A stretch of 64,000 nt of DNA from Ochotona curzoniae (lineage: Eukaryota; Chordata; Mammalia; Lagomorpha; Ochotonidae). The notes below the pieces were generated by a model. It ran no database searches, was not told the DNA's origin, and saw nothing but the letters and a program-made list of their open reading frames with translations. Location of the stretch: positions 15,760,707-15,824,706 of the forward strand of contig NW_024467121.1 of assembly GCF_017591425.1 (NCBI RefSeq), written 5' to 3'. Below are positions 59,855-64,000 of the stretch, in pieces. Both the position numbers and the translations under genes were made by a program. Numbering within the stretch: position 1 is the first letter of the stretch; the number at the start of each line of letters is the position of its first letter.

Positions 59855-60945
59855 AGGAAAGGAGCCAAGATGTGCTTACCTGGGAGAAGTCTCCAGACAC
59901 AAACACTGCGAGAGATACTTCCATATTCATGGTGAACAGCTGTTGGAGTTTGAGTGTGGATCTATGTAATAATGAGACTTTGCACGTGTAGGTGAGTCTT
60001 AGCATGTTGGGAGGACTAATCTGCAGTCATGACGGCAGGAAGCTAAGAAAGATCCTCCTCATGGGTGTCAGGAGGAAAGACAGAGTCATCTTTGTGAAAT
60101 ACTTCCCAAACCTCCTTGCAGGGTGGAAAACTTTGTTTATCCAAGTAGCAAGCAGAGCATTCTTCTGAATCCAGGTAGTTGGCAGTCCTTCTGGCTCTTC
60201 CAGGGAAACATAGCAGCAGCCAGTAGGGGTGTGTGTCATGAGAGTTGTTCCCGAGCATAGCAACCAAGGAAGGAGGAGAGAAAAGCAAATGGTGGTCCCG
60301 TTGAAGAAGCACTTAAAACGGTCACAGTGCATCGGACAAGGAGAACACTGAAATACAGTGAGATTCATGAAGCTCCTCTTTCTTTTCATCTACCCCGAGA
60401 TCCAGAGGGCTCCAATATCATGACAATGAATTTCAACTGAAAAATCTGCATGTCACACTCTCTCTGAAGAGTCCTTCAGGAAGCCAAAGTCATCAGAGGA
60501 ACAGAAACAAGAATACCACAAGAATCTGAGGCATCCGGCAGTAAGAGCGACAATGAGTATTAAACACAACTCGATTTCCAGCCAGATTACCACAATCCTC
60601 ACAACAATGGACTATTTGCCTGTTTTCTTTACCACCCAGTCAAGATGTCTGGCTTTTGACCAAAACTTGTAAGTCACCCAAAAAGAAAACAAACAAACCA
60701 TTAAAACAAACCCAGCCTAAAGTAGCAGACTATGTCACCCAAACCAGACTCAGCTATGACAAAAATATTGGAATTCATGTAAGAAATTAAAGTACTTAGT
60801 ATATTAACGTTTAGAATGGAAAATGTAAGCATGATCAAATGACAGTTGAGTAATGTAAGCCGACAGATGGAAATTCTAAGAAAGAATGGAGAGGAAGTGG
60901 TAGAAATAAAGAACGCGTACAACACAACAGATATAATTGCTTCTA
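59855..60945 (+). mobile_element. Probable ancient L1 5' UTR to ORF1 start, sense
   Basis: The right half is fairly clear. It runs CCCAGTCAAGATGTCTGGC, TTTTGACCAAAACTTGTAAG, CCAAACCAGACTCAGC, ATGGAAATTCTAAGAAAGAA and GAAGTGGTAGAAATAAAGAA, as in the region before and at the start of ORF1 of old L1s. The left half (GGAGCCAAGATGTGCTTACC at about 59861) may be the 5' UTR start, less surely. The 120-codon and 89-codon minus frames at 60027-60389 are antisense to it and match no family I know. Confidence 0.5.
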
Positions 60946-61099
60946 CCTGCTTATTTTGGGTAGTTAGGTAGTATATCAGCAAATAAGATCTTTCTCTTTC
61001 TTTTCTGCTCTCTTTCACTCCAGACTTATGTACGAATAGTAATCAAAATATTAAGTGACCTATTGGATGAGACCAAGGAAATGAAAAATAAAAAGAACA

Positions 61100-61425
61100 G
61101 GCCCAGCACCATAGCCTAGTGGCTAAAGTCCTGGCCTCACATGCAGCAGGATCTCATGTGGGTGCTGGTTCAAATCTCAGCAGCATCGCTTCCCATTCAG
61201 CTCACTGTTTGTGTCCTGGGAAAACAGTTGAGGATGGTCCAAAGCCTTGGAACCCTGCACCTGTGTGGGAGACCCAGAAGAGTCTCTGAGCTCCTGGCTT
61301 CAGATTGGCTCAGCTTTGGCTTTTACAGCCACTTGGGGAGTGAATCAGCAGACAGATGCTCTTCCTCTCTGTCTTTCCTTCTCTCTGTACATCTGACTTT
61401 CCAATAAAAATATAATGAATCTTTA
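61100..61425 (+). mobile_element. CSINE, sense, first of a tandem pair
   Basis: GGCCCAGCACCATAGCCTAG, CAGCAGGATCTCATGTGGG, GTCCTGGGAAAACAGTTGAG and a full tail ending AATGAATCTTTA. A second SINE starts at the next base. Confidence 0.95.
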
Positions 61426-61741
61426 GGACCCGGTGTGATAGCATAGTGATTAAAGTCCTTGCCTTGCACACAGGGACCCTATATGGGCGCCGCTTCTAAT
61501 CCTGGTGGCCCTGCTTCCCATCCAGCTCCCTGCTTGTGGCCTGGAAAAGCAGTTGAGCACAGCCCAAAGATTTGGGACCCTTCCTCTGTGTGGGAAACCC
61601 AGAAGAGCTCCTGGCTCCTGATTTCAGAGCTGGCTCAGCACTGGCCATTGCGGCCACTTGGGGAGTGAATCATCAGATGGAAGATCTTCCTCTCTGTCTC
61701 TCCTCCTCTCTGTGTATCTGACTTTCCAATAAAAAGAAATC
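61426..61741 (+). mobile_element. CSINE, sense, second of a tandem pair, tail split by an L1
   Basis: GGACCCGGTGTGATAGC, ATATGGGCGCCGCTTCTAAT, GGCCTGGAAAAGCAGTTGAG and CTTTCCAATAAAAAGAAATC. The tail is interrupted by an antisense L1 and reappears as CCAATAAATCTTTAAAAAA at about 62681-62699. Confidence 0.9.
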
Positions 61742-62680
61742 TTTTTTTTTTTTTTCATCTTTGGTTTCCCATTTTATTTTCATGCTTGTATTGCTTGTAT
61801 TGGAGAATGTTCTATCTTGCATATGTTCTTTCTTTCTTTTTTTTTTTAATTGAGATTCCTTCATTGCAAGCATACACCAAGCATAGAGTCCAGCATCTCA
61901 CTGTCCGGTCAAGTTAGGCAGCTTCTTGGGGAGATCCTCCCCAGTCCGAAGGCAGAGCCAACAGAGTAAAATCCTGGTCAATTAAAAGCCCCAACATAAC
62001 ATCAGCAACAATATATAACATTAAGGGATAGATTGACAAGGTATTGAGCAGCCAATATGTCAAAATTGGATGCAAGGTCTTAACAAATTCCTGTGACTAT
62101 TTCAATGACATTTCAATGATTGACCTGCAAAACTGTTTTAGGAGGGGTGTACAGAGAAATCTTCCACACCTTGGTGAGGAGTACTTAATCCCTGTGTCCT
62201 ACCTATTAAGGTATGTGTGAGTCCATGCAGACCAAGCCTTCCTTGTTGTTCTCTGCCTATCCATTCCAATTTGTGAGTGTGTGTGTGTATGTGTGTGTGT
62301 GCTGGGGGGCTCTGGAGCATCCCTCATGGTCATTGCAGAGAGGGTGAGGACCCGAAGTTAGAGCTAAGAAAGAACCAGAGATAGTTCCTTTCCCTAGTCC
62401 TGAAGGGAGTTTACTGTTCTGTTTCTGAAGACTGCTCAGACTGTTTCAGGAAACTGCTCAGGTTTCCTGGCTGTTGTTCTGATGGCCTTGGATCCTCTGA
62501 TGAAGGATTCAGCTTCTTCTATCCCATGTGGTAGGTCCAAAGCAGAAGGGGTGGTAGGGGATGTCCTCTGAGTTCTCGACCTCCGAAGGCATTCCAGTCC
62601 CCCATAGTCTCTTTGGCAGTTGGGATGTAGTCCTTGGCGCCCGTACTGATAGTCCTTGATGGGGATCCGGGAGGGAGTCT
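61742..62680 (-). mobile_element. L1 3' UTR, antisense, with candidate 3' transduction, nested in a SINE tail
   Basis: On the minus strand the L1 body (62680 to 61848) ends GGAATCTCAATT followed by an A-run (61837-61847), ~80 nt of other sequence (61756-61836), an AATAAA (complement of 61773-61778) and then a 14-A terminal tract 17 nt later. The insertion sits in the tail of the preceding SINE, whose CCAATAAA..AATCTTT motif occurs on both sides as an imperfect TSD. It shares sequence with the 56072-56296 insertion. No ORF2 remains. A (TG)n run lies at 62274-62302. Confidence 0.75.
62274..62302. repeat. (TG)n microsatellite inside an L1 3' UTR
   Basis: Short TG repeat with one TA interruption (GTGTGTGTATGTGTGTGTG). 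Confidence 0.9.
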
Positions 62681-62699
62681 CCAATAAATCTTTAAAAAA

Positions 62700-63448
62700 T
62701 ATTCCAATTGCACATGCATAATATTTAAAATAAAAAAATAAAAGGAATAAAATCTTATTGTAGAAACTGTTTCTGTCTCTAACATATAACTTAAGCCATT
62801 TCTCCTTTATGTTATACGTTATTCTTAGGAGATATGAATCAGCCTATACCGTCAGTTATTTTCCAAAAATAGCTTCCAACTACAAATCTTTCAAATCATG
62901 TATCAGACTGCTAATTAGATATCTTCATTGGAAGATACACAAGGGTTAGGCTAACACACCAAATTCAACTCATCAATTTTGCTCTTGACAGACAGCACAT
63001 GATGTGTTTTTCTCATATTTTTGTGTTTTAAAGATGGTTGCTATTCACCTGGAAATCTAGCCTGTTATTAATACACCTTTTTTTTTTATTATTTTTATAC
63101 TTGTCTAACCCTGCTCCTTCAACCTTCTAGAAGTGTAGAGAATTCATTCTCACACTTCATCCAATTCCTGAACTTATGGAGTTAGCTTTTGTGCTGCCAT
63201 TCCATTTCTGTCTAATTTGCACTCATTGATATTTGATGACTGGGAATTAAACATGAGAACATTCTGTAGTTTGGGTTAATAGTTTCTCTTCTTTTCGTAG
63301 CTACCACCTATACCATGAAGTTTGCTTACTTTTCTTTGTGTTCTCTTGATGTGCAAATTCCATGATATAAGGAGGAGCATGTTTCTTATTCATTTTTCTG
63401 TTTTTTACAGCTTAGTACGGTACATTGAATACTTGATAAAAACTGCTT
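62700..63448. other. Unassigned AT-rich sequence
   Basis: Nothing recognised; a T-run lies at about 63080-63088. Confidence 0.4.
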
Positions 63449-63781
63449 GGGGGCCTGGCGCAGTAGCCTGGTGGCCAAAGTCCTCACCTTGCACATTCCA
63501 GGATCTCATATCAGTTCTGGTTCTAATTCCAGCAGTCCTGCTTCCCATCCAGCTCCCTGTTTGTGTCCTGGGAAAGCGGTTGAAGATGGCCCAAAGCCTC
63601 GGGACCCTGCACCTGCATGTGAGACCTGGAACAGGCTTCTGGCTCTTAGGTTCGGATTGGCTCAGTTCCAGCTGTTGTGGCCACTTGGGGAGTGAACCAG
63701 CGAATGAAATGTCTTCCTCTCTGTATCTCCTCCTCTCTGTATATCTGATTTTCTGATAAAATTAAACAAATCTTTAAAAAA
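63449..63781 (+). mobile_element. CSINE, sense, full length
   Basis: GGGCCTGGCGCAGTAGCCTG, CTTGCACATTCCAGGATCTC, GTCCTGGGAAAGCGGTTGAA, CCACTTGGGGAGTGAACCAG and a tail ...AAATTAAACAAATCTTTAAA. TACTTG..ATAAA lies on both sides (about 63430 and 63784) but the TSD limits are unclear. The 144-codon frame at 63322-63756 runs through it and is not a gene. Confidence 0.95.
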
Positions 63782-64000
63782 AAGTACTTGGATAAATCTG
63801 TGGAAGCATGGAATAGTGCATAATTAGTGTGTTGCAAAGTTTTCTCATTTTATTGCCGAAGAATATTTAAATATTTTCAATACCAGAAATGGTTTATGTT
63901 GGTAGAATATTGAAAATTAGAACTACTCTCTGGGTAAAAATGTATGGATGGTTATTTCCAAATGAAAAGCTGAAGAAAGTTTTGACCAGATTTAACATAT
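63782..64000. other. Unassigned AT-rich sequence
   Basis: Nothing recognised up to the window end. Confidence 0.4.

Noticed and set aside
60027..60389. 120-codon minus-strand frame plus a good-looking donor (complement of GCTTACCTGGGAG at about 59874-59886)
   Set aside because: The frame overlaps a sequence that fits an ancient L1 5' region in sense; a single donor motif without acceptor or family match is not enough for a gene.
63322..63756. 144-codon plus-strand frame
   Set aside because: Most of it is a sense CSINE translated; the leading part is unconserved AT-rich sequence.
1..64000. A new organised gene system (operon, toxin-antitoxin, defence island)
   Set aside because: The window is lagomorph gene-poor DNA; no cluster of real coding sequences exists to support any such system.

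Overview
The window is mammalian nuclear DNA, AT-rich and CpG-poor, with no protein-coding gene that I can support. The dominant interspersed repeat is a tRNA-derived SINE of the lagomorph C type (CSINE). Its body reads 'TCCCATCCAGCTCCCTGCTT' followed by GTGGCCTGGGAAAGCAGT, and it ends in CCAATAAA...AATCTTTAAAA. The younger copies carry a head of the GGCCTAGTGGCTAAAGTCC / CCTTGAACGCACCAGGATCC type, which I associate with pikas (Ochotona) rather than rabbit. Host: lagomorph (confident), probably pika (moderate). The long reading frames are antisense or sense shadows of SINEs and L1s, or chance frames in AT-rich sequence.

Layout. 1-8.5 kb: old repeats, with three MaLR-type LTR remnants, a 3' piece of an ancient L1 (5.7-6.2 kb), a block of ~205-245 bp tandem units of unknown family (about 4.9-5.65 kb), and a SINE whose two ends are inverted copies of its own head (6.27-6.56 kb). 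8.5-14.3 kb: mostly unique sequence, then four SINEs. 14.3-25.5 kb: almost SINE-free apart from an unassigned GC-richer block (21.7-22.5 kb) and an L1 fragment whose 5' part is inverted relative to the following part (22.5-24.0 kb). 25.5-33.2 kb: five SINEs, several with clear target-site duplications (TSDs), and a 3'-truncated 5S rRNA retropseudogene at 30.4 kb flanked by an exact 11-bp direct repeat. 33.2-49.1 kb: long unique stretches, microsatellites and scattered SINEs. 49.1-56.3 kb: SINE-rich, with a minus-strand ancient L1 interrupted by a SINE, a CpG-enriched unassigned segment at 54.45-54.92 kb, and a short L1-like 3' end with a perfect 15-bp TSD. 56.3-64 kb: further SINEs, a probable ancient L1 5' region (59.9-60.95 kb) and a nested stack of SINE, SINE and L1 (61.1-62.7 kb). 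The L1 in that stack appears to carry about 80 bp of 3'-transduced flank.

The sequence is best read as a record of retrotransposition in an intergenic or deep-intronic region. I found no operon-like system, CRISPR array, defence locus or other organised gene system. The interesting signals are mechanistic traces of retrotransposition and a few segments I could not assign. All repeat-family names are from recognition by eye; no alignment or database search was run, and boundaries of old repeats are accurate only to tens of bases.
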